In this document: piece by piece, positions 47,499-57,523 of the stretch
Position numbering within the stretch: the stretch's first letter is position 1
Layout of the letters: every line of letters starts with the position of its first letter
Assembly (NCBI RefSeq): GCF_004000275.1
Contig: NZ_RCIP01000005.1
Span: 440 to 64,439, forward strand
Length of the DNA: 64,000 bases
Direction: 5' to 3'
From: Saccharospirillum alexandrii
Lineage (GTDB): Bacteria; Pseudomonadota; Gammaproteobacteria; Pseudomonadales; Natronospirillaceae
Position numbers and translations under genes: made by a program
Notes under the pieces: model-generated
Told to the model about the DNA's origin: nothing
Databases searched by the model: none
The model's input: only the letters and a program-made list of their open reading frames with translations

Positions 47499-48737
47499 AT
47501 GAAGAAAGCTACAATCACAACGCTGGTCGGTGCGACACTGACCCTGTTCGCAGGCAGTGCCATTGCTGAGTGTAATATCAGCTCAGGCTCCGTCCGCATC
47601 CTGGGTAACGATTTTGATTCGATACGCACGGTGACGGATCAGGCCAGTGCCTGTGCCTCGTCAGGAACAACCGTTCGTGTGAACCTGACCACCGAGCACA
47701 AAAACATCCAGGTTCCCGCACTGACGATCACCCCGGCGGAGTACACCGTCGCGTTGATTGCCAACAACTCAATCAGCCCGCTGTTGTCTGCGGATCTGGT
47801 TCGCCCGTTGAACGACCTGGTCGAAAAATACGGACAAGACCTGTTGCCAAACCAGCTGATCCGAACTGGCGACGACATCGTTGCCATTGCGTTCATGGGT
47901 AACGCCCAGCACTTGTTTATGCGCGGCGATATTCTGGATGACCTTGGTGTGGAACCACCGGCAACCTATGAAGAGATTATTGACGTCGCGGAAATGATTC
48001 GCAGTGAAGGCATCATGGAATACCCGCTTGCCGCCACCTACGAGGCCGGCTGGTACCTGGCTGCCGAGTTCGTCAACATGCATCTGGGTATGGGTGGCCA
48101 GTTTTTTGAAGCCGGGTCGGCACAGCCAGCACTGAACAACGAGGCGGGGGTCCGTACGCTGGAAATGATGAAAACGCTGACCGAGTACATGTCACCCGAA
48201 TACCTGACCGTGACCGCCGATGAAATGAAGCAAATGTACCTGGCAGGCGAAGTGGCGATCATGAACCAGTGGGGTTCCATGGTCGCAGGTCATTTGGGCG
48301 AAGACAGTGGTAATCAGCAAATTTCCGAGGCCACTATTCTCGCACCGGCACCTACCGCACACGGTAACAATACACCGGCTGCGGCGCTCTGGTGGGATGG
48401 CTTTACCATTGCCAAGAACATCAGTGACGAAGACGCTGAGGCATCCTTCCAGGCCATGATGTACGGCATTCGTCCTGACATGGCGCAGCAGAACCCCAAC
48501 GCTGCTACCTGGCTGATCAAAGATTTTGATGCGCCAGACACGGCTCAGGGCGTACTGCAAACCGCCCGTCTGGGTGCCCGAGGCTATCCAATGAGTCCGT
48601 TCATGGGGTACATGCACGCAGCCCTGGGTACTGAATTGTCTGATTTCATGCAAGGCCGTGAAAGTGCCGAACAGGCACTGATGGATGTAGAAGCAAGTTA
48701 CCTTGCCTCGGTCAGAGAGGCCGGTCTGGCTAATTGA
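47499..48737 (+). CDS. ABC transporter substrate-binding protein, family 1
   Basis: 412 residues. Signal peptide MKKATITTLVGATLTLFAGS ... cut after AIA (residue 23). The SBP_bac_1 fold is supported by AEYTVALIANNSISPLLSAD, DLVEKYGQDLLPNQLIRTGD, and AIMNQWGSMVAGHLGEDSGN near residues 250-270. It is the periplasmic receptor of a CUT1-type carbohydrate importer. Its ligand is unknown; enzymes in the operon suggest a polyol- or amide-containing compound. Two cysteines near the mature N-terminus (SSG..CNI, QASACASSG) may form a disulfide. Confidence 0.85.
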   Translation: MKKATITTLVGATLTLFAGSAIAECNISSGSVRILGNDFDSIRTVTDQASACASSGTTVRVNLTTEHKNIQVPALTITPAEYTVALIANNSISPLLSADLVRPLNDLVEKYGQDLLPNQLIRTGDDIVAIAFMGNAQHLFMRGDILDDLGVEPPATYEEIIDVAEMIRSEGIMEYPLAATYEAGWYLAAEFVNMHLGMGGQFFEAGSAQPALNNEAGVRTLEMMKTLTEYMSPEYLTVTADEMKQMYLAGEVAIMNQWGSMVAGHLGEDSGNQQISEATILAPAPTAHGNNTPAAALWWDGFTIAKNISDEDAEASFQAMMYGIRPDMAQQNPNAATWLIKDFDAPDTAQGVLQTARLGARGYPMSPFMGYMHAALGTELSDFMQGRESAEQALMDVEASYLASVREAGLAN

Positions 48738-48750
48738 TCAGAGCATGGGA

Positions 48751-48771
48751 GCTGCCACTGTAAATGGCAGC
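48751..48771 (+). other. Hairpin between binding protein and permease genes
   Basis: Stem gctgcca (48751-48757) / tggcagc (48765-48771), loop of 7. This position often holds a structure that protects the binding-protein message from 3' decay so that it is made in excess over the permeases (known for malE-malF type operons). Confidence 0.5.
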
Positions 48772-48800
48772 ACCCACTTCCAGGCGCATGGAGCTCCAAC

Positions 48801-49829
48801 ATGACTCATAAAACATTCTTTGCGTTCATCTTCCCCTCTCTGCTTGCGATGATCCTGTTCATCGCCTTACCCATAGGGTCGATCGTTGTGCAATCGTTGC
48901 ACGTAGAGCACCCCAGGGTTCTGGTGGAGGTTGAAAATTGCGGTCCATTTGGCTGTGAACGTGAAACCCGGGTAGATACCGCCGCCACTCAGGCCCTGCA
49001 GGAAGCGCAGCCTATGGGGCAGTTCAACGGGTTGGGAACCTATTTTGACCGCCGGCACCTGGCCACAGAAGAAGTCAGTCGCATATTCAGTGACAATGAG
49101 GGCGTGGCGGATATAGCCCGGCAAATGTATAACCTCCCTTTCTACAAGGCGTTGTCGTTTACCCTGGTCTACACCTTTATTGTTACTCCGCTGGGAATGG
49201 CACTGGGTTTCTCGATCGCGCTTGCGGTCAACTCCATTCCGAGATTTCTTAAAGGCCCCATCATCTTCTTCTCGTTGTTACCGATGATTGTGACGCCACT
49301 GGTAGGGTCGCTGATCTTATTCTGGATGATCAACACCCAGGGTGTTATCGGGTCGAATTTGCAATTGTTGTTTGACGATCCGGACCTGTCTTTGCGCGCC
49401 TCCCCGTTACTGACCTGGGTGACGCTGATTGTCTACGGGGTCTGGAGCATGGCGCCGTTCTCGTTTGTGGTGTTCTATGCCGGGTTGCAAACCGTACCGT
49501 CGGATACGCTGGAGTCAGCAAAAATCGACGGCGCCAGCCGGTGGGAGCGTATCCGTTATGTGGTCATTCCCCATCTGATTCCTCTGGCTACCTTCGTTGC
49601 GCTGGTTCAACTGATGGATAATTTCCGGGTGTTTGAACCCATCGTTGGTTTCAGTGCTGAAGCCAACGCTACGTCTTTATCCTGGAACATATTCAACGAC
49701 CTGCGCGGGCAAGTCGATCAGCAATACAGTTCAGCCGCTGCTACTTCAGTGCTTACCGTATTCGGTGTTGTTGTACTGCTGATGCCTGTGCTGGTCCGGC
49801 TCTGGCGTGACTTTAATCGCAAGGCGTAG
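48801..49829 (+). CDS. Sugar-type ABC permease, MalF-like
   Basis: 342 residues. First membrane segment FIFPSLLAMILFIALPIGSI, then a periplasmic insertion of about 75 residues (about 36-110) with a cysteine pair in VENCGPFGCERE, then five more segments. The EAA loop ESAKIDGASRWERIRYVVIP (about 233-252) contacts the ATPase. With the next permease it forms the channel of the CUT1 importer. The insertion is longer than in small CUT1 permeases and is reminiscent of MalF. Confidence 0.88.
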   Translation: MTHKTFFAFIFPSLLAMILFIALPIGSIVVQSLHVEHPRVLVEVENCGPFGCERETRVDTAATQALQEAQPMGQFNGLGTYFDRRHLATEEVSRIFSDNEGVADIARQMYNLPFYKALSFTLVYTFIVTPLGMALGFSIALAVNSIPRFLKGPIIFFSLLPMIVTPLVGSLILFWMINTQGVIGSNLQLLFDDPDLSLRASPLLTWVTLIVYGVWSMAPFSFVVFYAGLQTVPSDTLESAKIDGASRWERIRYVVIPHLIPLATFVALVQLMDNFRVFEPIVGFSAEANATSLSWNIFNDLRGQVDQQYSSAAATSVLTVFGVVVLLMPVLVRLWRDFNRKA

Positions 49830-49842
49830 AGAGGTTTTCGAT

Positions 49843-50727
49843 ATGGAACAAACAACCGTTAATCGTCGGCCGCTGCTGCTGTCGACCACCTCGAGCCTGT
49901 TTCTGGTGTTGTGGTTAATCGTAGCGGCCTTCCCGTTTCTCTGGACGGTCTGGGGTTCGTTCAAGGTCGAGGCCGATTTCTTTTCCCGCGAGAACTGGCA
50001 ATTGGCCATCACCGGCCTGAACACCATCGGGCAAACAGGCAGTGCGTTCACCGGTGACGGCTATCAGGGTGCCTGGATAGAGCGTGATTTCTGGAAGGCA
50101 GCCTGGAATACCGTCATTGTCACGGTATCGGTTACTGCCATTTCTCTGGTGCTGGGAACACTCGGCGGTTATGCACTCGCCCGGTCAGCCCGGCGCTATA
50201 CGCTGTGGATTCTGATCACGGCTCTGGTATTTCGCGCCATGCCTCACATTACGCTGGTGTCTGGCTACATGCTGCCGTTTTTCGAATGGAACGTCTGGGG
50301 CGCTTTACCGACGGCCATCATTGTTCTGGTCGCGATCAACCAGCCGTTTGCCTTGTGGATGCTGCACAGTTTTTTCCTGTCCATTCCCAAAGACCTGGAC
50401 GAAAGCGCCATGGTCGATGGCTGTACCCGCTTTCAGGCGTTTCGCCAGGTGGTTATTCCGGTCATGTGGCCAGGGGTGATCACCACCGGGTTGTTCAGCT
50501 TTTTGCTGGCCTATAACGACTTCGCGGTAACCGCCATGCTGTTGAATCAGGATAACCAGACCATGGTCCCCAAAATTGCAAGTTTCCTCGGCACCGTGCA
50601 AACGGAAGGTGCTGTGATGTATGCCGTCGCAGCGGTGGTGTCGGCAACCGTGCCGCTGTTTATGTTGGTGATGTTTTTTCAAAGACAGATCGTCAGCGGT
50701 CTGACCGCTGGCGCAGTGAAGGGGTAA
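49843..50727 (+). CDS. Sugar-type ABC permease, MalG-like
   Basis: 294 residues from the ATG at 49843 (AGAGAGG site); an upstream start at 49807 lies inside the previous gene. Six membrane segments and the EAA loop ESAMVDGCTRFQAFRQVVIP (about 186-205). Second channel subunit of the CUT1 importer. Confidence 0.88.
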   Translation: MEQTTVNRRPLLLSTTSSLFLVLWLIVAAFPFLWTVWGSFKVEADFFSRENWQLAITGLNTIGQTGSAFTGDGYQGAWIERDFWKAAWNTVIVTVSVTAISLVLGTLGGYALARSARRYTLWILITALVFRAMPHITLVSGYMLPFFEWNVWGALPTAIIVLVAINQPFALWMLHSFFLSIPKDLDESAMVDGCTRFQAFRQVVIPVMWPGVITTGLFSFLLAYNDFAVTAMLLNQDNQTMVPKIASFLGTVQTEGAVMYAVAAVVSATVPLFMLVMFFQRQIVSGLTAGAVKG

Positions 50728-50731
50728 CAAG

Positions 50732-51790
50732 ATGGCTGAGATCCGCCTGAACAACGTCTGTAAACGCTGGGGCAAAGTGTCCGGTGTCGACAACTTTGAT
50801 CTTCACATTAAAGACGAGGAATTCCTGGTATTACTGGGGCCATCGGGCTGTGGTAAATCGACCACCATGCGAATGATCGCCGGCCTTGAGGATGTCTCTT
50901 CCGGAGAGATCTGGCTGGGCGACCGGATGGTCAACAAGCTTGAACCCAAAGACCGGGATGTCTCCATGGTGTTTCAGAGCTATGGCCTGTATCCGAATAT
51001 GACGGTGTATGAAAACATTCGCTTTCCGATCAAGGTTCGCAAAGTCCCCAAAGAGCTGCATCACGAACAGGTGATGAAGGCCGCGGAGATGGTTGACCTG
51101 GTGGACTTTCTGCATCGTAAGCCGGCCGAATTGTCGGGTGGGCAGCGTCAGCGTGTTGCGCTCGGCCGAGCCATTGTGCGCAAGCCCACGGTGTTCCTGA
51201 TGGATGAACCGCTGTCGAACCTGGATGCCAAATTGCGGGTATCGACACGGGCAGAGATCAAGAACCTGCAGTTCCGGCTGAAGACCACCACCATCTATGT
51301 CACCCACGATCAGATCGAAGCAATGACGCTGGCTGATCGCGTTGTCGTCATGAACCTTGGCCGCATTCAGCAAATTGCCACGCCTACCGAAATTTACGAT
51401 AACCCGGCCAATACCTTTGTGGCCGGCTTTATTGGGAACCCGGCGATGAACCTGATCAAGGGCACGATTGAGTCCGGCGTTTTTAGCGCAGAGAACATTC
51501 GCATTGAAGGCCTGCCAAGCCAGCATTCGGGCCCAATCACCCTCGGCTTTCGCGCCGAGGACGCTGAACTGAAAGAGGTGCAAAACGCGATCAATGCACC
51601 GGTGTATGCCATGGAGTTGCTGGGTGATTCATCAATGATCGCGCTGATGGTCGGCGGGGAGCTGATCAACATTAAAGCACCCAAGGATTTTCGGGCCGAA
51701 ATCGGTTCGCAGGTCAGTATCGGGATTAACCCCAGTCACTGCCACCTGTTCGATGCTGAAAGCGGTGACCGGCTATCCCAGGACATTTAA
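50732..51790 (+). CDS. ABC transporter ATPase (UgpC/MalK-like)
   Basis: 352 residues. Walker [10 protein letters not shown] (residues 36-44, K42), signature [14 protein letters not shown], Walker [17 protein letters not shown] and a C-terminal regulatory OB-like region from about 240. Starts five bases after the permease stop. MalK-like proteins energise several CUT1 importers. Confidence 0.92.
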   Translation: MAEIRLNNVCKRWGKVSGVDNFDLHIKDEEFLVLLGPSGCGKSTTMRMIAGLEDVSSGEIWLGDRMVNKLEPKDRDVSMVFQSYGLYPNMTVYENIRFPIKVRKVPKELHHEQVMKAAEMVDLVDFLHRKPAELSGGQRQRVALGRAIVRKPTVFLMDEPLSNLDAKLRVSTRAEIKNLQFRLKTTTIYVTHDQIEAMTLADRVVVMNLGRIQQIATPTEIYDNPANTFVAGFIGNPAMNLIKGTIESGVFSAENIRIEGLPSQHSGPITLGFRAEDAELKEVQNAINAPVYAMELLGDSSMIALMVGGELINIKAPKDFRAEIGSQVSIGINPSHCHLFDAESGDRLSQDI

Positions 51791-51825
51791 TAAAACAGAA
51801 TAAACGCAACACAGGACTCGATCCC

Positions 51826-53136
51826 ATGAGCATAGAGTATTTAAAGAAAAACAAACCCGGTAATGAACGCAGTGCCGATGATCAGAAAGTACGCGATATT
51901 GTTGAGAAAACACTGACTGAAATCGAGCAGGGCGGCGACAATGCCGTTAAAACGTTGTCTGAAAAATTCGACAACTACAGCCCGGCGTCTTTTCGTCTGA
52001 GCCAGTCAGAGATCGATGAGCTGATTCAACAGGTATCGCCGCAGGACCTTGACGACATCAAATTCGCTCAAACCCAGGTGCGGAACTTTGCCCAGGCGCA
52101 GCGTGATTCAATGACCGACATTGAAGTCGAAACCTTGCCCGGCGTGATACTGGGCCACAAGAACATTCCAGTGCAGTCGGTCGGCTGTTACATTCCCGGG
52201 GGCAAGTTTCCCATGGTGGCATCGGCCCATATGTCGGTTGTGACCGCCGCAGTGGCGGGTGTACCACGCATCATCGCGGCGACACCGCCGTTTCATGGCA
52301 AACCCAACCCGGCCGTTATTGCCGCCATGCATCTGGGCGGTGCTCATGAAATCTATGTGCTCGGTGGTATTCAGGCCGTTGGTGCCATGGCCATTGGTAC
52401 CGAAAGCATCGCACCGGTGGATATGCTGGTTGGCCCTGGCAACGCCTTTGTTGCCGAAGCCAAACGGCAGTTGTTTGGCCGGGTAGGCATCGACCTGTTC
52501 GCCGGCCCGACGGAAACCATGGTCATCGCCGATGATACCGTCGATGCCGAACTGTGCGCGACGGATCTGATGGGCCAGGCAGAGCACGGCTATAACTCTC
52601 CTGCGGCATTGCTGACTACCTCCCGTGAACTGGCCGAGGCGACACTCAAAGAAGTTGACCGCTTGCTGGAAATCCTGCCAACCGCAGAAACCGCCCGTAA
52701 AAGCTGGGAAGATTACGGCGACGTTATCCTCTGCTCGACCCATGAAGAAATGCTCGATCTGGCCAATGAGATGGCGTACGAACACGTACAGATCATGACC
52801 GACCGGGACGACTGGTATCTGGAGCATATGCACAGCTACGGTGCTCTGTTTCTGGGGCCGAGAACCAACGTCTCTAACGGCGATAAGGTGATCGGCACCA
52901 ACCACACGCTGCCCACCAAAAAAGCGGGTCGGTATACGGGCGGGCTTTGGGTGGGCAAGTATCTGAAAACCCACAGTTATCAGCGCATCACCACCGATGA
53001 AGCGGCGGCCGACATAGGTGCCCGTTGTTCCAGACTGTGTATACTCGAAGGTTTCGTAGGCCATGCCGAACAAGCCAATGTCAGAGTTCGTCGCTATGGC
53101 AACCGACACGTTGAGTATGGGACCGCTGCGCAATGA
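51826..53136 (+). CDS. HisD-family dehydrogenase 1 (HpsN-like)
   Basis: 436 residues. Zinc/NAD-dependent alcohol-to-acid dehydrogenase family related to histidinol dehydrogenase. Ligand residues equivalent to E. coli HisD are kept: Q251 and H254 in GQAEHG, D353 in [10 protein letters not shown], and H413 in EGFVGH; the catalytic pair is E319-H320. The tail pattern [15 protein letters not shown] is like sulfopropanediol 3-dehydrogenase (HpsN), which oxidises a primary alcohol to a carboxylate, not to histidine. No his genes are nearby, so a catabolic role is inferred. Preceded by the ABC ATPase (35-base gap), and its stop overlaps the SDR start (ATGA). Confidence 0.85.
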   Translation: MSIEYLKKNKPGNERSADDQKVRDIVEKTLTEIEQGGDNAVKTLSEKFDNYSPASFRLSQSEIDELIQQVSPQDLDDIKFAQTQVRNFAQAQRDSMTDIEVETLPGVILGHKNIPVQSVGCYIPGGKFPMVASAHMSVVTAAVAGVPRIIAATPPFHGKPNPAVIAAMHLGGAHEIYVLGGIQAVGAMAIGTESIAPVDMLVGPGNAFVAEAKRQLFGRVGIDLFAGPTETMVIADDTVDAELCATDLMGQAEHGYNSPAALLTTSRELAEATLKEVDRLLEILPTAETARKSWEDYGDVILCSTHEEMLDLANEMAYEHVQIMTDRDDWYLEHMHSYGALFLGPRTNVSNGDKVIGTNHTLPTKKAGRYTGGLWVGKYLKTHSYQRITTDEAAADIGARCSRLCILEGFVGHAEQANVRVRRYGNRHVEYGTAAQ

Positions 53137-53897
53137 CACTTCCCCAAACACCGTCTTTTCAATTAACCGGTAAGACGGCGCTGGTTACCGGCGCCTCGTC
53201 GGGCATTGGCCAGGCCTGTGCTGCCGCGCTGGCCGGCACGGGTGCCCGGGTTTATCTGGCGGCCCGTTCGCTGGATAAACTGCAAGCAACCGTTGCTGAG
53301 CTCGAACAACGCGGCCAGGCCGCCGAAGCCGTTCGGCTGGACATCACCGACATTGAAGCAACCGCTCACTGGATTGATCAGCACGGCCCGTTCGATGTTC
53401 TGGTTAACAGCGCCGGTATAGGCCGTCATGGCCCAGCGGTTGATACCACACCCGAGGCTTTTGATCAGGCCATGAACCTGAACGTGCGTGCCGCCTATTT
53501 TCTGACACAGGCGGTTGCGCGTGGCTTGTTAAATGCTGGCAAGCCCGGCTCGCTGATTAACATCTCTTCGCAGATGGGCACCGTCGGCGGGGTTGATCGT
53601 TCCGTGTATTGCGCCACTAAACACGCCGTTGAAGGTTTTACCAAAGCCATGGCAATTGAGTGGGGCAAGGCGGGCGTTCGGGTGAATACGGTGTGCCCGA
53701 CCTTCATTCGCACACCGCTGACCGAATCGACTTTTGCCGATCCCGAACGGATGCAGTGGCTGCAGAACAATATCGTGCTGGATCGGGTTGGAGAAGTTGA
53801 AGACATCATGGGGGCGGTGCTTTACCTGGCTTCAGACGCTTCGAGCCTGGTTACCGGCAGTGCCTTAAGTGTCGATGGCGGCTGGAGGGCGCATTGA
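53133..53897 (+). CDS. Short-chain dehydrogenase/reductase
   Basis: 254 residues. Rossmann motif TGASSGIGQ near 20-28, NSAG motif NSAGIGRHG, catalytic S146 in ISSQMG, Y159 and K163 in YCATK. Probably a secondary-alcohol dehydrogenase acting on an intermediate. Both ends overlap neighbours by four or three bases, so translation is tightly coupled with the HisD-like enzyme and LacI. Confidence 0.92.
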   Translation: MTLPQTPSFQLTGKTALVTGASSGIGQACAAALAGTGARVYLAARSLDKLQATVAELEQRGQAAEAVRLDITDIEATAHWIDQHGPFDVLVNSAGIGRHGPAVDTTPEAFDQAMNLNVRAAYFLTQAVARGLLNAGKPGSLINISSQMGTVGGVDRSVYCATKHAVEGFTKAMAIEWGKAGVRVNTVCPTFIRTPLTESTFADPERMQWLQNNIVLDRVGEVEDIMGAVLYLASDASSLVTGSALSVDGGWRAH

Positions 53898-54913
53898 TGA
53901 ACAACACCAAGATAACCTCACACGATGTGGCGCGCCATGCCGGTGTCAGCCAGTCCGCCGTGTCGCGTTACTTCACGCCTGGTGGGTCGGTCTCCAAAAA
54001 GAAAGCCGCATTGATTCAGGCGGCGGCCGATGAGCTGGGTTACCGGCCCAATGTGCTGGCCCGTTCAATGATCACTGGTCGAAGCAAAATTGTCGGTCTG
54101 GTCGTCGCCTATTTTGAAAACCAGTTTTATCCGGAAGTGATTGAGTTGTTGTCGGTTGGCTTGCAGGCCAAGGGCTATCACGTCCTGGTGTTCATGGCCT
54201 CCCGAACCGTGGGCGATGTCGAACCCATTGTTCAGGAAATGCTGGATTATCAGGTCGATGGCATTCTGATGCTGTCGGTATCGATGTCTTCAACGTTGGC
54301 GGAGCAATGCGCGTCGCAGGGCATTCCGGTCATGTTGTTCAACCGGGATCAGGCCGACGACCGGCTCAGTTCAGTCACCAGTGAGAATGGGGCCGGCGGT
54401 GAGCTAGCCGCAGAATTGCTGGTAAAGGGTGGCTATGAACGCATCGCTTATCTGGCCGGGTTTGAAGGCGCGTCCACCCAGATTCTGCGCGAGCAGGGGT
54501 TCCTGAAAGGGCTGAAAGCCGCGGGCAAATCCCTATACGCACGCGAAGTCGGCGATTTTCACTACGACCAGGCAGCGGCAGCCGCACGTCGGTTGTTCAA
54601 CATGGACACTAAGCCGGATGCGGTGTTTGTCGGCAACGATCACATGGCGTTTGCCGCCATGGATGTCATACGCCATGAGTTTCATCTGTCGATTCCCGAC
54701 GATGTGGCCGTGGTCGGGTTTGACGATGTACCCATTGCCGCCTGGCCGTCGTTTAATCTCACGACCATTCGTCAGGATGTCGACACCATGGTCGACGAAA
54801 CGGTGAACCGGTTGCTGGATATGGTTGAAGGCCGGGCGACGGAACCGAGCAAGGTGAGAATACCGGTCTCCCTGGTTGAGCGCGGGTCTACCCGCACCCT
54901 CTCAAAAGGTTAA
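53897..54913 (+). CDS. LacI family transcriptional regulator
   Basis: 338 residues from the ATG at 53897 (overlaps the SDR stop as TGATG; a TTG at 53894 adds one residue). HTH at residues about 5-28 (TSHDVARHAGVSQSAVSRYF) and hinge helix PNVLARSM, then a periplasmic-binding-like effector domain (GLVVAYFENQFYPEVIELLS; NGAGGELAAELLVKGGYERI). It is located inside the operon, not at its edge. Probable repressor that binds the two identical palindromes (46113 and 60544). Effector probably the imported substrate or a derivative. Confidence 0.93.
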   Translation: MNNTKITSHDVARHAGVSQSAVSRYFTPGGSVSKKKAALIQAAADELGYRPNVLARSMITGRSKIVGLVVAYFENQFYPEVIELLSVGLQAKGYHVLVFMASRTVGDVEPIVQEMLDYQVDGILMLSVSMSSTLAEQCASQGIPVMLFNRDQADDRLSSVTSENGAGGELAAELLVKGGYERIAYLAGFEGASTQILREQGFLKGLKAAGKSLYAREVGDFHYDQAAAAARRLFNMDTKPDAVFVGNDHMAFAAMDVIRHEFHLSIPDDVAVVGFDDVPIAAWPSFNLTTIRQDVDTMVDETVNRLLDMVEGRATEPSKVRIPVSLVERGSTRTLSKG

Positions 54914-54946
54914 TTCAAACATTGCTGAAGCGAGTGATTGACGATC

Positions 54947-55915
54947 ATGGTTACGCAAAAAGACATGGAGACACGTACGGTTCGGTACGGTGAATTACAG
55001 CCTTGTCGCAGTGCCTTCATCGATGCCCATACACCGGGCTCAAACCAGAAAGAAAACTTCACCATCATCGGGGGCGGTGTCTCCGAAAGTGCCGATCAGC
55101 ATGTACACATCACTGAAACCCCCGGCTTCAATATCGGGGCTGCCGGCCAACCGCCGCATTGCCGCAACAGTCTGCACACCCACCGAACGGCCGAAGTGTT
55201 TTTCGTGTTGAAAGGCCGCTGGCGGTTTTTCTGGGGCCGCTGGGGCGATGCCGGTGAAGTCGTGCTGGAAGAGGGCGATGTGTTCAACATACCCACCGGC
55301 ATTTTTCGCGGTTTCGAAAACATCGGTACCGACTATGGCATGATCATGGCCATCCTCGGCGGCGACGATGCCGGTGGCGGCGTGGTCTGGGCGCCGCAGG
55401 TAATTACCGACGCCAAAGACTACGGGCTGATTCTCGGTGACGACGGCAAACTGTACGATCAGAAGAAAGGCCAGTCGTTACCAGCGGGTGTTAAGCCCAT
55501 GCCGTTATTGACCGACGAGGAATTGAAGCAGTTTCCCGAGCCCGCAGCGTCTGATGTGGTTCCGCACTTTGTCGCCCGCTACTGGGACATGATGGCGATG
55601 GCCGACAGCGCCCCATTAAAGGTGATCTCGGAGCAGGGTTTGTTGAAAGACCGCCCTGGCTTCGAACTGGAATTTATCAATCGTGCATCCAGTAACGACG
55701 CGCCCATCGAATCGGACCGGCATTCGGTGCTGATGGTGATGCGCGGCCACTGGAAGCTGAGTTGGGCTGACGGTGAGATAACCCTGGCACCGGGTGATAC
55801 CTGCGCCGTGCCGCCAGCTCTGACTCACCAGTTGGTGCCTGCCATGAGCGGCGAAGCCAGCCTGTTCCGGGTGCGCAATACGGACGATCCAGCCGGCCTG
55901 ACTCGGCAGGTTTGA
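54947..55915 (+). CDS. Two-domain cupin protein
   Basis: 322 residues from the ATG at 54947 (alternatives: TTG at 54938). Two cupin halves: the first with PPHCRNSLHTHRTAEVFFVL (about 68-87; H-x-H and E in the cupin motif 1) and a GDVFNIPTGIFRGF motif 2; the second with SDRHSVLMVMRGHWKLSWAD and GDTCAVPPALTHQLV. The first domain has likely metal ligands H, H and E plus a later one; the second domain seems to lack a full set. Could be an isomerase or dioxygenase of the ring or sugar intermediate. Confidence 0.75.
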   Translation: MVTQKDMETRTVRYGELQPCRSAFIDAHTPGSNQKENFTIIGGGVSESADQHVHITETPGFNIGAAGQPPHCRNSLHTHRTAEVFFVLKGRWRFFWGRWGDAGEVVLEEGDVFNIPTGIFRGFENIGTDYGMIMAILGGDDAGGGVVWAPQVITDAKDYGLILGDDGKLYDQKKGQSLPAGVKPMPLLTDEELKQFPEPAASDVVPHFVARYWDMMAMADSAPLKVISEQGLLKDRPGFELEFINRASSNDAPIESDRHSVLMVMRGHWKLSWADGEITLAPGDTCAVPPALTHQLVPAMSGEASLFRVRNTDDPAGLTRQV

Positions 55916-55920
55916 ATACC

Positions 55921-56619
55921 ATGAATATGCCTCTGGTTTTGCTGCCCGGCATGATGTGTGATGCACGGCTGTTCACGCCACAGATAGATTACTTCTCGGC
56001 CGAGCGTGCCGTGCAGGTGGCGTGCCTGACCCGGCACAACCGGGTTGAGGACATGGCTCGCGCGGTACTGGCGACCGCACCGGAACGCTTTGCACTGGCC
56101 GGCCTGTCGATGGGTGGCATTGTCGCCATGGAAGTGGTGCGCCAGGCGCCGGACCGCGTGGTGGGTCTGGCCTTGCTGGATACCAACCCGCTGGCCGAAG
56201 ACGACCGCGTTAAGGCAGGTCGGGGCCCGCAAATGCAAACAGCCCGGGAGGGTGGGTTGCTGGATATGCTGGTGGACAAGGCGTTTCCCAATTATCTAGC
56301 GGCTGAGACAACTCAGGCGCCCATTCTGGCCACTTGTTTTGCTATGGCGGAATCGCTGGGTGCCGATGTTTTTATCCGGCAATCCGAAGCATTGATGCAC
56401 CGGCCGGACCAGACAGAAACACTTCGTCAGTACCGCAGCCCGGCGATGATTCTCTGCGGCGAACAGGACCGGCTGTGCCCGGTTTCACGCCATACCTTAA
56501 TGAGTGAACTGATGCCGCATGCCAGCCTGGATGTTATTCCGGCGGCAGGGCATCTTGTCACTCTGGAAAAACCGATCGAAACCAACAAGGCCATGGCTCA
56601 ATGGCTGGAGGCATTATGA
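55921..56619 (+). CDS. Alpha/beta hydrolase
   Basis: 232 residues from the ATG at 55921. Catalytic triad predicted: S63 in AGLSMGG, D183 in GEQDRLCP and H211 in AAGHLVTLEKP. Looks like the enol-lactonase/ester hydrolase group. The stop overlaps the next start (ATGA). Confidence 0.85.
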   Translation: MNMPLVLLPGMMCDARLFTPQIDYFSAERAVQVACLTRHNRVEDMARAVLATAPERFALAGLSMGGIVAMEVVRQAPDRVVGLALLDTNPLAEDDRVKAGRGPQMQTAREGGLLDMLVDKAFPNYLAAETTQAPILATCFAMAESLGADVFIRQSEALMHRPDQTETLRQYRSPAMILCGEQDRLCPVSRHTLMSELMPHASLDVIPAAGHLVTLEKPIETNKAMAQWLEAL

Positions 56620-57326
56620 CAGCAGGCACGCTAACGCCCGATTTGCTGAAACGACTGCAAACCGTCGATACGCCCACCGTATGCAATGCCATCGAAGTGG
56701 CCCAGGGGCAGCGCGGCTTTGCCAACTATACCCGGCAAACGCTGCTGGCATCAGACCCGAACGCTGGCGCCCTGGTTGGCTACGCCCGAACCGCAACAAT
56801 AGCCGCCCTGGTACCCTCCACGGAAGATCCGGCCGTGATTCGTCAGCGCCGGATGGATTACTACCGCTACATGGCGGAGTCGACCGGCCCGTCGCTGGTC
56901 GTGATTGAAGACCTCGATGGTGACGACGCCGTCGGCGCTTATTGGGGTGAGATCAACACCACCGTGCACAAGGGCTTTGGCCTGGCGGGTGTGGTCACTA
57001 ATGGCGTGATGCGGGATCTGGGTGATTTGCCAACTGACTTTCCGGTACTGGCCGGTCGCATCGGGCCGAGCCATGCGTTTGTGCGGGTTGAAGCCTTCGA
57101 TACGCCGGTAACGGTGTTCGGCATGGAGGTAGCCCCGGGCGATCTGATTCATGCTGATCGCCATGGCGCGCTGGTCATTCCCGAAGCCGTGATTCCCGTG
57201 CTGGCCGACGCCATTGAACGTCTGCTCGCTACTGAAAAACTGGTGCTCGAACCCGCTCGCTCGGCGTCATTTGATTTTGCCGCCTTTGAACAAGCCTGGG
57301 CGGCGTTTGAAGCCACAAGGACCTGA
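56616..57326 (+). CDS. RraA family aldolase-like protein
   Basis: 236 residues from the ATG at 56616. Contains GVVTNGVMRDLGDLP with R133-D134 and the preceding Gly-rich WGEINTTVHKGFGLAG, the active-site pattern of 4-hydroxy-4-methyl-2-oxoglutarate aldolase/oxaloacetate decarboxylase (RraA-like) enzymes. Role inferred: retro-aldol or decarboxylation step that yields pyruvate. Pure RNase-E inhibitor RraA would be shorter (about 160 residues), so the catalytic role is more likely. Confidence 0.82.
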   Translation: MTAGTLTPDLLKRLQTVDTPTVCNAIEVAQGQRGFANYTRQTLLASDPNAGALVGYARTATIAALVPSTEDPAVIRQRRMDYYRYMAESTGPSLVVIEDLDGDDAVGAYWGEINTTVHKGFGLAGVVTNGVMRDLGDLPTDFPVLAGRIGPSHAFVRVEAFDTPVTVFGMEVAPGDLIHADRHGALVIPEAVIPVLADAIERLLATEKLVLEPARSASFDFAAFEQAWAAFEATRT

Positions 57327-57328
57327 GC

Positions 57329-57523
57329 ATGGCAGCACAACACAGTACCGGTGACGAACTCACTGCGGAGGTTTTCAGCCGACTGTTGACGGAACAGGGC
57401 CTGACCATCACCCCGGATGATCAGGCGGCCGCGTTGCCGGCGGCACAGGCCCTACTGAAGCAGGCCGAGCGCGTGTGCGCAGCAATGCGGGCCGTGGAGG
57501 CTGACCATGACTCACCCCTGTGA
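57329..57523 (+). CDS. DUF4089 / AtzG-like small subunit
   Basis: 64 residues, an alpha-helical protein (TAEVFSRLLTEQGLTITPDD and ALPAAQALLKQAERVCAAMR). DUF4089 proteins pair with AtzE amidases, as AtzG in 1-carboxybiuret hydrolase. It overlaps the amidase gene by 17 bases, supporting a fixed complex. Confidence 0.75.
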   Translation: MAAQHSTGDELTAEVFSRLLTEQGLTITPDDQAAALPAAQALLKQAERVCAAMRAVEADHDSPL

